Assembly (NCBI GenBank): GCA_023251435.1
Contig: JAHEYU010000060.1
Coordinates: 1-38,710 of the forward strand
DNA from: Bacteroidota bacterium
GTDB taxonomy: Bacteria; Bacteroidota; Bacteroidia; Bacteroidales; Prolixibacteraceae
Length of the DNA: 38,710 nt
Direction of reading: 5' to 3'
Under the pieces are notes generated by a model. The model searched no databases, was not told where the DNA came from, and saw only the letters and a list, made by a program, of their open reading frames with translations. Of this stretch, positions 25,911 through 33,956 are shown in pieces; within the stretch, counting starts at the first letter, position 1; each line of letters starts with the position of its first letter. The translations under genes were made by a program, and so were the position numbers.

Positions 25911-26792
25911 TTAATTTCGTTTATCAACGCCCCACATGAGTTTATTTCTAAGCGTTGTGAAGAAATTATGGTCTTTTAATCTGACTGTCTTGACATTAAA
26001 AGACGCTTTCCGGATCATTAATAATACCGAAAAGTAAATTGCTTCTGATTGGGAGTCAACCGAGGTAAGAAAATGGAGTCCGCGTCCCTCGACCCGCAAA
26101 GTGATTAAATTATGGTCGGGAACCACAATTGGGCGAACTGTCAAATGGTGAGGTGCTATCGGACTGATAACAAAATTTTGAGAATCGGGTGTAAGTATAG
26201 GGCCGCCAACACTTAGCGAATAGGCTGTTGAGCCGGTAGGAGTGGCAACAATCAACCCATCAGCCCAGTATGTATTTAGAAATTCATTGTTGATGAGAGC
26301 ATGAATATTGATCATCGACGAAGAATCGAGTTTGGTGACCGTAATTTCATTCAGTGCATAATGAAAATCTGAATGATCGTTGTGTACAATCTCCAATTCG
26401 AGCACAGTTCGTTCGTCAATAATTATATTGCCTGAAATAATATTATCCAGCGCAGTTTCAATTTCATCTCGCGAAATATCCGAAAGGAAACCAAGTCGCC
26501 CGGAATTGATCCCCACCAATGGAATGGAGATTTTTTGCGCTACGGTAAACGATTTGAGCAATGTACCATCGCCTCCGAGACTAAAAATATACGATACATC
26601 GGCCGGCAAGTCTTCTCCATTTTCGAAAATACCTGCCACTTCAGGAAATAAATCACATTCCTGCTGCATATATTCCAAAAATGGGCGATAAACGAAATTT
26701 TCAATCTGTTTCTCCTTCAGGAGTTCTAAAAGTCGGGCTAATTCATCCTTAAAATCAGGATTCACGGTAAGTCCGTATAGTGCTATTTTCAT
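25911..26792 (-). CDS. nadK: NAD kinase
   Basis: This 293-residue cytoplasmic enzyme phosphorylates NAD to NADP. The phosphate-binding GGDG is at residues 73-76 (FSLGGDGTLLKSF), followed by GRLGFLSDI, the NE-motif (ALNEITVTK) and DGLIVATPTGSTAYSLSVGGPI, all conserved in ATP-NAD kinases. The length matches. It lies 20 bp after the CBS-domain gene in the same direction, the typical Bacteroidota order, so the two are likely one operon. The CBS protein may sense adenine nucleotides in this context, which would suit NAD metabolism, but that link is inferred. Confidence 0.96.
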   Translation of the reverse strand: MKIALYGLTVNPDFKDELARLLELLKEKQIENFVYRPFLEYMQQECDLFPEVAGIFENGEDLPADVSYIFSLGGDGTLLKSFTVAQKISIPLVGINSGRLGFLSDISRDEIETALDNIISGNIIIDERTVLELEIVHNDHSDFHYALNEITVTKLDSSSMINIHALINNEFLNTYWADGLIVATPTGSTAYSLSVGGPILTPDSQNFVISPIAPHHLTVRPIVVPDHNLITLRVEGRGLHFLTSVDSQSEAIYFSVLLMIRKASFNVKTVRLKDHNFFTTLRNKLMWGVDKRN

Positions 26793-26812
26793 GAATAGTT
26801 GTGTGTAATAAA

Positions 26813-27478
26813 TCAGATACTCATAAATTTCATTAGCTGATCATAGCGATCGTCATACAAATTCTGAATGATTGATTCATCCATGTACACCGCTTTGATA
26901 TTATAATCGTAACGCACAAAAGTCTGAATGATTGATGATAAATCGACTACATTTATTTTCAGGGTTACATGTAAAACATTCGATTCTACAGGCTGCGAAA
27001 TGTAAAAACTTAGGATTTTGGCATCGTTTCCTTCGACAATCTGAGCAATTTGCGAAAGCGAATAATCAATCGCATTTAATTCGAGTACCATAACACCACC
27101 CGGATCGCGAACAGCAACCAAATCAGCAAATTGCCGAGATAAATCGAAAACAGTAATTACGCCACAGTACTGATGGTGAAGGTCGAGTACTGGTACGGCG
27201 GTAAGTTTAAGTACAGAAATAACCGAAAACACTTCGTAAATATGCTGGTCTGTATGCACATGCGGCGAAAGTAAATGCTCGATATAATCGCCAACAGGTT
27301 TTTCGATAATATTCAAATCATAAATAATTTTGTCTGAAATCAGACCAACCAGTACATCCCCATCGACAACCGGTAAATGAGAAATCCTGAATATTTCCAT
27401 CCAGTTAAGTGCCTTCTGGCCACTATCGGTCGGTCGCAAAGGAGGAACAACTTCAGAAAGAAGGTTTTGTGCTATCAT
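26813..27478 (-). CDS. CBS-domain protein
   Basis: This 221-residue cytoplasmic protein holds two CBS motifs: about residues 1-65 (ALNWMEIFRISHLPVVD, VLVGLISDKIIY) and 75-130 (VFSVISVLKLTAVPVLD, CGVITVFDLSRQFAD). A C-terminal region of about 80 residues (GGVMVLELNAIDYSLSQIAQ and on) reads like an ACT-type fold. CBS pairs bind adenosine nucleotides and regulate a partner. It lies directly upstream of nadK, suggesting a link to NAD(P) or nucleotide status, but no partner is proven. Its ATG faces pdxJ across a 67-bp divergent gap. Confidence 0.85.
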   Translation of the reverse strand: MIAQNLLSEVVPPLRPTDSGQKALNWMEIFRISHLPVVDGDVLVGLISDKIIYDLNIIEKPVGDYIEHLLSPHVHTDQHIYEVFSVISVLKLTAVPVLDLHHQYCGVITVFDLSRQFADLVAVRDPGGVMVLELNAIDYSLSQIAQIVEGNDAKILSFYISQPVESNVLHVTLKINVVDLSSIIQTFVRYDYNIKAVYMDESIIQNLYDDRYDQLMKFMSI

Positions 27479-27505
27479 TTTTTAAAGTTTTCATTATCTG
27501 CCATT

Positions 27506-27513
27506 CAAATCTA
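27506..27513 (-). promoter_or_regulatory. Probable -7 element for the CBS protein-nadK operon
   Basis: On the minus strand this reads TAGATTTG, an exact TAnnTTTG match 27 bp before the CBS-protein ATG. On the plus strand the same gap holds only a one-mismatch TAAAATTG for pdxJ. Confidence 0.45.
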
Positions 27514-27545
27514 AAATTGTAACTTGCGCCATTAAAATTTAGATT

Positions 27546-28259
27546 ATGACCAGACTAAGCGTAAATATAAACAAAATAGCAACATTAAGAAATTCGCGGG
27601 GAGGAAATACTCCAAGTGTTACCGAAGCCGCAATTAACTGTCAAAATTTTGGTGCACAGGGCATTACTATTCATCCGCGACCCGATGAAAGACATATTCG
27701 CCGTAAGGATGTTTTCGAAATCAGACCATTTATTACCACAGAATTTAATATTGAAGGCTATCCGGGCGAAGATTTTATTAAAATGGTAATTGATGTAAAG
27801 GCTCATCAGGTTACATTGGTCCCCGACACCCACGATCAGCTTACTTCCGATCATGGATGGGATACCATTCAACACCTTTCGTTCCTGAAAGAGGTAATTG
27901 CCCGTTTCAAAGCTGCCGGAATCCGCACCTCCATTTTTGTCGATCCTGATTTAAGAATGATTGAAGGCGCCAAAGAAACAGGAACAGACCGTATTGAACT
28001 TTACACCGAACCCTTTGCAAAGATGTATCCTGCTGATCCGATCAAAGCAGTTGCACCTTTTACCGAATCAGCAAAACTTGCCCACAAACTCGGTTTGGGA
28101 ATCAATGCCGGTCACGATTTAAGCCTGAAAAATCTTCGTTTTTTTAACGATCATGTTCCTTTTCTCGACGAGGTTTCAATTGGCCATGCCTTGATTGCCG
28201 ATGCACTTTATATGGGGCTGAAAAATACCATTCAGGATTATCTGTCCTGCTTAAAATAA
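27546..28259 (+). CDS. pdxJ: Pyridoxine 5'-phosphate synthase
   Basis: This 237-residue cytoplasmic enzyme condenses 1-deoxyxylulose 5-phosphate with 3-amino-1-hydroxyacetone phosphate to form pyridoxine 5'-phosphate, in the DXP-dependent vitamin B6 route. The N-terminus [17 protein letters not shown] and [17 protein letters not shown] (phosphate and His ligands), [15 protein letters not shown] and [15 protein letters not shown] all match PdxJ. The length is normal. An alpha/beta hydrolase starts 7 nt after its stop, so the two are co-transcribed. Confidence 0.97.
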   Translation: MTRLSVNINKIATLRNSRGGNTPSVTEAAINCQNFGAQGITIHPRPDERHIRRKDVFEIRPFITTEFNIEGYPGEDFIKMVIDVKAHQVTLVPDTHDQLTSDHGWDTIQHLSFLKEVIARFKAAGIRTSIFVDPDLRMIEGAKETGTDRIELYTEPFAKMYPADPIKAVAPFTESAKLAHKLGLGINAGHDLSLKNLRFFNDHVPFLDEVSIGHALIADALYMGLKNTIQDYLSCLK

Positions 28260-28266
28260 ACTCACA

Positions 28267-29073
28267 ATGAACCTTTTTTTCAGAGAAGAAGGCGAAGGAT
28301 TTCCGCTTGTAATTGTACACGGATTATACGGATCGTCGGACAACTGGCTTACTGTTGGCAAAAAATTAAGCGCACGATTCAAAGTTTATATGATCGACCA
28401 GCGCAATCATGGCCGGTCGCCCAATTCGGATGTGCATAGCTACGAAGCGATGAAAGATGATTTGTCCACTTTTTTTGATCAGCACCGAATTGAAAAAGCA
28501 ATTGTGATGGGACACAGCATGGGCGGTAAAACTGCCATGTGTTTTGCCGCCGACTATCCTGAACGAATTGAAAAACTGATAGTAGTTGATATTGCTCCCA
28601 AAAACTACTTTTTACTAAATGACGAAAGCCAGTATTTCCTGCATAAAAACATACTTCAAGCAATGCTCGAAATCGATTTCAGCAAAATGGAATCGAGAAA
28701 AGAAGTTGAAAATTATCTTCTTCAAAAGATTGACAGTGCTCAAATTGTTCAATTTCTATTAAAAAATGTGCACCGGAAAAAGGAAACCCATCATTTCGAA
28801 TGGCGACTGAATGTAAGCGTATTATTAGACAATTTGGATGAAATCATCAGCGGAGTGAATGAAAGATGGTTCGAGGATCGTCTTCCAATCTTTAATTATC
28901 CGGTTTTGTTTATCAAGGGTTCAAACTCAAATTACATACTTCCCGAAGACTTCAAAATCATCCACCGTATATATCCAGAAGCAACTATCAGTGAAATTCC
29001 AAATGCAGGTCATTGGCTTCATGCCGAACAACCGGAACTATTTCTGGAGGCCATGAACGAATTTATGCAATAG
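28267..29073 (+). CDS. Alpha/beta hydrolase (YbfF-like esterase)
   Basis: This 268-residue cytoplasmic hydrolase has the oxyanion strand VIVHGLYGSSDNW, the DQRNHGRSP turn, the nucleophile elbow GHSMGG with Ser84, an Asp candidate near NYPVLFIKGSNS, and the catalytic His in NAGHWLHAE near 248. The DQRNHGRS/GHSMGGK pattern is closest to YbfF-type acyl-CoA/ester hydrolases. The natural substrate is not known. It follows pdxJ by 7 nt in most relatives I can recall, but any link to vitamin B6 metabolism is only positional. Confidence 0.9.
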   Translation: MNLFFREEGEGFPLVIVHGLYGSSDNWLTVGKKLSARFKVYMIDQRNHGRSPNSDVHSYEAMKDDLSTFFDQHRIEKAIVMGHSMGGKTAMCFAADYPERIEKLIVVDIAPKNYFLLNDESQYFLHKNILQAMLEIDFSKMESRKEVENYLLQKIDSAQIVQFLLKNVHRKKETHHFEWRLNVSVLLDNLDEIISGVNERWFEDRLPIFNYPVLFIKGSNSNYILPEDFKIIHRIYPEATISEIPNAGHWLHAEQPELFLEAMNEFMQ

Positions 29074-29170
29074 TTTCAATAAAAAACTCTCCTGTAAATG
29101 TAAAATTTTGGCATAGAATTATAATGTTCGGTATTTGATTTACACTAAAACTATGCGGTAAAATAAACCT

Positions 29171-29208
29171 AAAAAAAAGACCGCCCCAAATTTTATATTG
29201 AGACGGCC
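29171..29208 (-). terminator. Terminator after tRNA-Arg, same hairpin family as at 18241
   Basis: In minus-strand RNA, GGCCGTCTCAA pairs with TTGGGGCGGTC (plus 29179-29208) with three G-U pairs, then an eight-base T-run. The mismatches only become G-U pairs on the minus strand, so it ends the tRNA transcript. Confidence 0.85.
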
Positions 29209-29213
29209 TATTG

Positions 29214-29287
29214 TACCCCGGACGGGATTCGAACCCATGACCTACGGCTTAGAAGGCCGTTGCTCTATCCAGCTGAGCTACCGAGGC
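29214..29287 (-). tRNA. tRNA-Arg (anticodon UCU)
   Basis: The 74-nt cloverleaf is complete. The acceptor GCCTCGG pairs with CCGGGGT (with G-U pairs at 1-72 and 4-69) and the discriminator is A. The anticodon stem is ACGGC/GCCGT with loop CTTCTAA, giving anticodon TCT (29251-29253) for AGA codons. The T-arm is ATGGG-TTCGAAT-CCCGT. The CCA end is not encoded. AGA is a major arginine codon in AT-rich genomes. Confidence 0.97.
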
Positions 29288-29304
29288 ATCCTTTTAAGCG
29301 GTTG

Positions 29305-29312
29305 CAAATATA
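29305..29312 (-). promoter_or_regulatory. Promoter -7 element for tRNA-Arg
   Basis: On the minus strand this reads TATATTTG, an exact TAnnTTTG match 17 bp before the tRNA 5' end. Transcription would start about 10 bp before the mature tRNA. Confidence 0.55.
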
Positions 29313-29358
29313 TAAAAATTAGTGTCCCTTCGGTTACGATTTTTTGAATAATTAGAAA

Positions 29359-29401
29359 GAAACCGGCACTCTGCGTTAAATATGCGCTAAGTACCGGTTT
29401 C
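29359..29401 (-). terminator. Terminator of asnA
   Basis: In minus-strand RNA, GAAACCGGTACTTAGCG pairs with CGCAGAGTGCCGGTTTC over about 17 positions with two G-U pairs and one mismatch, and a short AT loop. It begins about 28 bp after the asnA stop and is followed by TTTCTAATTATT. Confidence 0.75.
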
Positions 29402-29429
29402 AGTGTGTTTTACAAATGCCAAATCCTCA

Positions 29430-30464
29430 TTAAATCAATATAATCTGATTCTCTTTGCAAATTACTTTCATTTCGTCAGGCCAAATACTCGACTGAATTT
29501 CGCCAATATGCGCTTTCCGTAGAAAATACATACACAGGCGCGACTGCCCAATTCCACCACCAACAGAAAGCGGAAGTTCGTCATTCAATAAACGTTTGTG
29601 CCAGTATAAATTTTTGCGGTCTTCGGTTCCGGTGAGGGCTAGTTGCTTCAGGAGTGCTTCTTTATCAACACGAATTCCCATCGATGATAATTCGAGCGAA
29701 GTTTCCATCATTGGATTCCAGACCAGAATATCGCCGTTTAATCCTTTGCGGTTGCCAATTGTAGGAGTTGTCCAGTCGTCGTAATCGGGAGCACGGCCAT
29801 CGTGTTTTTCACCACCCGGAAGTGTACCGCCAATACCAATGATAAACACTGCTCCATATTTTTTTGCAGCTTCATGCTCGCGTTCCTTCGGTGTTAACTC
29901 CGGATACTGTTCTTCCAGCTCTTCTGCATGAATGAAGGCAATTTCTTCAGGAAGAATAGGTTTGATCTGAGGAAAATTTTCGTAAACAATGAACTCTGTC
30001 CGCAGCAGTGTTGAGTATATTTTACGCACTATCTTTTTCAGAAAATCGAGGGTACGCTCTTCGGCAGAAACAACCCTTTCCCAGTCCCATTGGTCAACGT
30101 AAAGTGAGTGAATATTAGAGAGTTCTTCGTCGGGACGTATGGCATTCATATCGGTATATAATCCGTAGCCGAGATCAATATTCAGATCTGCCAAAGTCAT
30201 ACGTTTCCATTTTGCCAGCGAATGAACCACTTCTGCCTTGTTGTCGCCCAATTCTTTCACAGGGAATGTCACCGGACGCTCAATTCCGTTCAAATCGTCG
30301 TTGATTCCGGTACCCTTCATCACAAATAAAGGCGCTGTAACACGGCGCAACCGTAATTCGGATGCCAAATCCTGCTGAAAACTGTCTTTCACGAGTTTAA
30401 TGGCCTTTTCAGTCTGATTTACATCGAGCAAAGGCTGGTAATTTTGAGGGATAAATAGTTTCAT
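29430..30464 (-). CDS. asnA: Aspartate-ammonia ligase
   Basis: This 344-residue cytoplasmic enzyme makes asparagine from aspartate and ammonia with ATP. It matches AsnA in length and motifs: IPQNYQPLLDVNQTEKAI at the start, SLAKWKRMTLADL, GLYTDMNAIRPDEELSN, SLYVDQWDWE, and the class-II-synthetase-like C-terminal SVGGGIGQSRLCMYFLRKAHIGE. It is related to class II aminoacyl-tRNA synthetases. It is a single-gene unit between its own promoter and a hairpin terminator, next to tRNA-Arg, which has no functional link. Confidence 0.97.
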   Translation of the reverse strand: MKLFIPQNYQPLLDVNQTEKAIKLVKDSFQQDLASELRLRRVTAPLFVMKGTGINDDLNGIERPVTFPVKELGDNKAEVVHSLAKWKRMTLADLNIDLGYGLYTDMNAIRPDEELSNIHSLYVDQWDWERVVSAEERTLDFLKKIVRKIYSTLLRTEFIVYENFPQIKPILPEEIAFIHAEELEEQYPELTPKEREHEAAKKYGAVFIIGIGGTLPGGEKHDGRAPDYDDWTTPTIGNRKGLNGDILVWNPMMETSLELSSMGIRVDKEALLKQLALTGTEDRKNLYWHKRLLNDELPLSVGGGIGQSRLCMYFLRKAHIGEIQSSIWPDEMKVICKENQIILI

Positions 30465-30526
30465 TAATTCTTCTTTTTATATTTGGTTGTATATTTACTT
30501 TGAATCCAAAATTTCATTTTTCGACA

Positions 30527-30556
30527 CAAAAATAGCAACAGATTGTTCATTTCGAA
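30527..30556 (-). promoter_or_regulatory. Promoter of asnA
   Basis: On the minus strand, TATTTTTG (plus 30527-30534) is an exact -7 element. TTCG (30553-30556) lies 18 bp upstream as a one-mismatch -33 element. The predicted leader is about 55-60 nt. Confidence 0.5.
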
Positions 30557-30638
30557 GCTTTTTTGATCATTTCTATTTGAATTTCATAGTTTTTTGCGAC
30601 TTTTTGTAAAGAATTTATATTTTCACGCAAAATTAAAA

Positions 30639-31826
30639 TTGAAAAATCTTCCCCAAAATACAATACAACTCTACCTGATCAAGGTTGCCAAATGGTTCAA
30701 TCTGGTAATGCCCATTGTGGTGCTTTTCTATCACGACAATGGATTGAGCATGTCTCAGATTTTTTTGCTGAAGTCGGTGTACTCCATTGCAATGGTAGTA
30801 TTCGAATTGCCTTCAGGGTATCTTTCAGATGTTTGGGGATGCCGGCGCACGCTGATTTTCGGATCTTTAATGGGCACTCTGGGTATTGTTATTTATAGTA
30901 TTTCGTCAGATTTTGCCAGTTTTGCCGTGGCCGAAGTTATTCTCGGCATAGGGTTCAGCTTCGTTTCTGGAGCCGATTCGGCACTGCTTTACGATTCGCT
31001 GAAAGCCGAAAACAGAGAGAAAGAGTACATTAAATTTGAGGGGCGGATTACATCGGTTGGTAATTTCGCGGAAGCGCTGGCTGGCGTGGCTGGCGGATTA
31101 CTGGCTACCATCAGCCTGCGAACGCCTTATTATTTTCAGATTTTTATTGCGGCCATTGCAATTCCGGCTGCATTTTTCCTGAAGGAGCCCAGTCATGTTC
31201 AGGAAAAAATCCATTTAAAACTGAAGGAAATTCTGGCGATCGTAAAACTTACCTATCAGCAACCCGAAATGCGGAGCGCCATTCTGATTTCGTCGTTTAC
31301 AGGTGCAGCAACGCTCACTTATGCATGGTTTGTACAACCCTATTTTGAAGAAGCCGGTGTACCAGTTGCAATTTTCGGCATTTTATGGACAATGCTCAAC
31401 CTTTCAACCGGAGTTTTCTCGATTTTTTCGTACCGCATCGAGCGGTGGATGGGCAGAAGAAATACACTGCTGTTCATTGTAATCCTCCTGTCGCTGGGAT
31501 TTATCCTTACTTCAGTAGAAATTAGCCTTGCAGGGATTGCCATTTTGTTTGGTTTTTACATGGTTCGCGGTTTGGCCACACCCGTGCTAAAAGATTACAT
31601 TAATCAATACACCGACTCGAAAGTGCGGGCAACCATCCTGTCTGTCAGAAACTTCGAAATCAGGATTATTTTCGCCGCAGTTGGTCCTGCGCTTGGTTAC
31701 CTGACAGATACATTTAGCCTTCAAACTGCTTTATTTGTTGCAGGAATCAGCTATTTTGTTGCTGCAATGGCAAGTATTGTACCATTGTTAGCCTCCCCCA
31801 CCCCCCCTCCAAAAGAGGGAGCTTAA
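30639..31826 (+). CDS. MFS transporter (start codon uncertain, TTG)
   Basis: This major facilitator protein has about 12 membrane helices and the loop-2 motif ELPSGYLSDVWGCRRTL, a variant of the MFS G-x-L-x-D-x-x-G-R-R sequence. There is no ATG before residue 60 of the open frame. A TTG at 30639 (preceded by an A-rich AAAATTAAAA, then KNLPQNTIQLYLIK) fits the first helix best. A TTG at 30594 gives 15 more residues; the ATG at 30699 would cut the first helix. The product is about 395 residues. The substrate is unknown. The last ten codons (SPTPPPKEGA) are read from a C-rich palindromic repeat and look like a non-functional tail added by that element. Confidence 0.88.
   Translation: MKNLPQNTIQLYLIKVAKWFNLVMPIVVLFYHDNGLSMSQIFLLKSVYSIAMVVFELPSGYLSDVWGCRRTLIFGSLMGTLGIVIYSISSDFASFAVAEVILGIGFSFVSGADSALLYDSLKAENREKEYIKFEGRITSVGNFAEALAGVAGGLLATISLRTPYYFQIFIAAIAIPAAFFLKEPSHVQEKIHLKLKEILAIVKLTYQQPEMRSAILISSFTGAATLTYAWFVQPYFEEAGVPVAIFGILWTMLNLSTGVFSIFSYRIERWMGRRNTLLFIVILLSLGFILTSVEISLAGIAILFGFYMVRGLATPVLKDYINQYTDSKVRATILSVRNFEIRIIFAAVGPALGYLTDTFSLQTALFVAGISYFVAAMASIVPLLASPTPPPKEGA
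31791..31822. repeat. C-rich palindromic element overlapping the MFS 3' end
   Basis: A run of C/T bases (31791-31810) pairs with GAGGGAGC (31815-31822) through CCCTC/GAGGG or GC(C)TCCC/GGGAGC. This composition differs from the AT-rich surroundings. It resembles the dispersed C-rich palindromes seen in many Bacteroidota genomes, from memory. It sets the C-terminal residues and stop codon of the MFS gene. Confidence 0.5.
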
Positions 31827-31928
31827 TGAACCTGAATTCGGAGATTTGTTCCTTGACAGGTATTAAAAAAGGTAACGATGCCAAAAATAGTTGGTGGTAA
31901 AGGCAAAAATTTGGATTAATCGGGATAA

Positions 31929-31959
31929 TTTATATTTTGTCTTTGGACTAAAATATAAA
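31929..31959. terminator. Hairpin between convergent MFS and TPR genes
   Basis: TTTATATTTTGTC (31929-31941) pairs with GAC-T-AAAATATAAA (31946-31959) over 13 bp with one bulge and a 4-nt TTTG loop. Its site between convergent genes suggests a bidirectional terminator. The stem is AT-rich, so it would be weaker than the others. Confidence 0.5.
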
Positions 31960-32015
31960 AACAATTGGCATAAATTATAGGCGAATTAATCAAAAATAAA
32001 ACGGGCGACTACTGC

Positions 32016-33257
32016 TCATTTATTCCCGATAAACAATTCCTCTTTAATCTTTTGCAGCCTTTCAAGTGCGTAATCGGCGTTCTTGGCTTTTGTACCGGCT
32101 ATTTTCAGGTAGTTCGAATAATAATTTAGCGCCAGCGTTTTATTAAAATTGAATTCTTCGTAAGTGGTAGCAATTTCGAATAAAATCTCAACACGCTCAT
32201 TGTTGCATTCATACGCTTTTTGCAAAGCATCAATCGACTTCTCAAATTCGCGGTTGTTGCCATAAACCTGCCCCAGATGATGGTACATTTCAGTCATATA
32301 AACCGGTTGTGCGCAAGCAATTGCAGCGATCAGATATTCGGCGCTTCGGGTATAATCGGCCAGACTTTTATAGGCCAACCCCAGATAAAAATGTACAAAC
32401 TGATCGTTTGGAACCAGCGAGTAGCACTTTTCGAGCATTTGAATTGCCTTTTGCTCGTTCTTACAGAAGTACTGACAAATTCCATAATTTTTCAAAACAT
32501 CAAAAACCGAATCATTCGAGGCAAGATATTGTTCGTAAGGAAAAACTGCTTTTTCATACTCCTGAAGTTCAAACAAAGCGTCGGCCTGCCGGAGCAAAAT
32601 TGTTGGATTTTGAGGAAAGAAAGACAAAGCTTTTGCACCGGTGCGGGAAATATCTTCCGCGCTTTTCTTTCTTTTGAAAATTGCAATCAGGTTAAGGTGC
32701 GAGCCAAAATCACCCGGATTTTCGGCAAGAACCTGCTCATACAAGCGGATGGCCAGATCGGGTTTGCCATTCCTGAAGGCGGCAAAAGCAAATTGCTTGT
32801 TGAAGTAAACATTCGTTGAATCAACTTTATGGATGGCTTCAAAGGTTTGGTATGCCCTCTGGAAATCGTCGATACTGATGTAAGCCCTTCCCAGTTTTGC
32901 CTTCAGGCTTAAATCTTTCGGCGACAGATCAACGGCACGACGATAGCAATCTACTGTTTGATAAATATTTCCAAGACTTGAATAATTTTCGCCCAATTCG
33001 GAAAGATACAAACTGTTTTGAGGATCGTAAAACAAAGCCGTTTCGAGTGATTTACATGCTAAAAGCGGCATCGACTGCTCTTTGTATATCACAGCCTGTT
33101 TGAAATACAAATCGGCTTCAGGTTTTTCCTGAACTTGTTTTGAAATACGTTCTAAAGCCCGATCGTATTTTTTGTTCAGGATAAGCTCATCAATGGATTG
33201 GGAAAATAGCTGAAACGGCAGAATGAGCAGAACAAGGATGATTGTTTTCAGTTTCAT
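32016..33257 (-). CDS. Secreted TPR-repeat protein
   Basis: This 413-residue protein has a signal peptide (QLFS-QSID near residue 20) and about ten TPR-like helix pairs over the whole mature chain, such as LYLSELGENYSSLGNIYQTV, DLSLKAKLGRAYISIDDFQR and VHFYLGLAYKSLADYTRSA. It has no catalytic domain and no anchor, so it should be a periplasmic or surface scaffold. It is downstream of the blaI - M56/TonB - TonB genes on the same strand, 243 bp after the TonB gene with a repeat cluster between them. Whether it belongs to that operon is unclear, but TPR proteins often accompany M56/TonB sensors in Bacteroidota. The binding partner is unknown. Confidence 0.88.
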   Translation of the reverse strand: MKLKTIILVLLILPFQLFSQSIDELILNKKYDRALERISKQVQEKPEADLYFKQAVIYKEQSMPLLACKSLETALFYDPQNSLYLSELGENYSSLGNIYQTVDCYRRAVDLSPKDLSLKAKLGRAYISIDDFQRAYQTFEAIHKVDSTNVYFNKQFAFAAFRNGKPDLAIRLYEQVLAENPGDFGSHLNLIAIFKRKKSAEDISRTGAKALSFFPQNPTILLRQADALFELQEYEKAVFPYEQYLASNDSVFDVLKNYGICQYFCKNEQKAIQMLEKCYSLVPNDQFVHFYLGLAYKSLADYTRSAEYLIAAIACAQPVYMTEMYHHLGQVYGNNREFEKSIDALQKAYECNNERVEILFEIATTYEEFNFNKTLALNYYSNYLKIAGTKAKNADYALERLQKIKEELFIGNK

Positions 33258-33288
33258 GGCTGGTTGATTTTTGGTTATTGATTACGCC

Positions 33289-33301
33289 CCCGATAGTCGG
33301 G
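33289..33301. repeat. Small palindrome at the edge of the repeat cluster
   Basis: CCCGA-TAG-TCGGG is a perfect 5-bp palindrome. It resembles the CCCGATAG-type repeats common in intergenic DNA of this phylum, from memory. Confidence 0.35.
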
Positions 33302-33362
33302 ATTAACTTCCATTTTAAAATCGATTATCATTGTTTATTCGTCCAAAACGCTGTCGAAGCTT

Positions 33363-33490
33363 TTTCCGAAATGTCGGAAACCTTCGGACGCTGACAGGTT
33401 TTCCGGTTGCGGCAAGACCTGTCAGCGTCTGGAAGACCTGACAGCGTCAAAAACAGATCGGAATTTAAAATGCTCCACCTGTCAGGTCTG
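33363..33490. repeat. Cluster of REP-like inverted repeats
   Basis: A 7-bp hairpin (TTTCCGA/TCGGAAA, 33363-33380) is followed by GACGCTGACAGGT (33387-33399) and its perfect 13-bp complement ACCTGTCAGCGTC (33417-33429). Next is GACCTGACAGCGTC (33435-33448), one base different from the same unit, and then TGTCAGGTC (33480-33488), a perfect complement of its first nine bases. Four related copies of a GACCTGWCAGCGTC unit thus nest as alternating inverted repeats. The GC content is clearly higher than in the flanks. It fills most of the 243-bp gap between the TPR and TonB genes, which otherwise shows nothing. Confidence 0.7.
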
Positions 33491-33500
33491 AATAAAAATT

Positions 33501-33956
33501 TTACTTCAACGCAAAATTGATTGGGAGAACATATTGAATAGCAACGTCCTTACCCTTTTCTTTACCGGGTGTCCATTTTGGCATACTATTTACCACGCGA
33601 AGTGCCTCTGCATCAAGCAACGGATCAACAGCTCTCAAAATCTCAGCACCCGAGATTGCACCGTCTTTTCCAACGATGAACCTTACAAATACTTTCCCTT
33701 GAGTACCTTTCTTTTTAGCTTCTGTTGGATAACTAATTGACTTTAACATGAAATTGACTAATTCTGACTGTCCTCCCGGAAATTCAGGCATCTGGTCAAC
33801 TTTATCGTACACTTTCTCCTGAGTCTGTTCCGATTTTTGAGATTTCGGCTGAGCCCCTTGTCCAAAGGCAAATACCGGGAATAAACTAGCAGCCAATAAC
33901 ATTCCAACCATGATTTTTACATTGGCAATTCTTCTGAATTCTATTTGTGTTTTCAT
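33501..33956 (-). CDS. Stand-alone TonB C-terminal domain protein
   Basis: This 151-residue protein has an N-terminal anchor or signal segment (about residues 11-32, VKIMVGMLLAASLFPVFAF), a short linker (GQGAQPKSQKSEQTQEK) and a TonB C-terminal domain (about 55-151: MPEFPGGQSELVNFM, YPTEAKKKGTQGKVFVRFIV, LLDAEALRVVNSMPKWTPG). It lacks the long Pro-rich spacer of energy-transducing TonB, so it is too short to span the periplasm. Both the anchor and the TonB domain closely resemble residues 268-481 of the neighbouring M56 protein, so it looks like a partial duplication of that gene. It lies 169 bp downstream of the M56 gene. The role could be to compete with or assist the M56 sensor. Confidence 0.9.
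   Translation of the reverse strand: MKTQIEFRRIANVKIMVGMLLAASLFPVFAFGQGAQPKSQKSEQTQEKVYDKVDQMPEFPGGQSELVNFMLKSISYPTEAKKKGTQGKVFVRFIVGKDGAISGAEILRAVDPLLDAEALRVVNSMPKWTPGKEKGKDVAIQYVLPINFALK

Noticed and set aside
29113-29157. GCATAG/CTATGC inverted repeat after the alpha/beta hydrolase
   Set aside because: Only six bases pair over a 33-nt loop; not convincing as a terminator.
32220-32819. 199-residue plus-strand ORF opposite the TPR gene
   Set aside because: The minus-strand TPR protein has a signal peptide and clear repeat pattern; the opposite frame has no recognisable features.
33363-33490. CRISPR array
   Set aside because: Units alternate in orientation, differ in length and spacing, and there are no regular spacers or cas genes.
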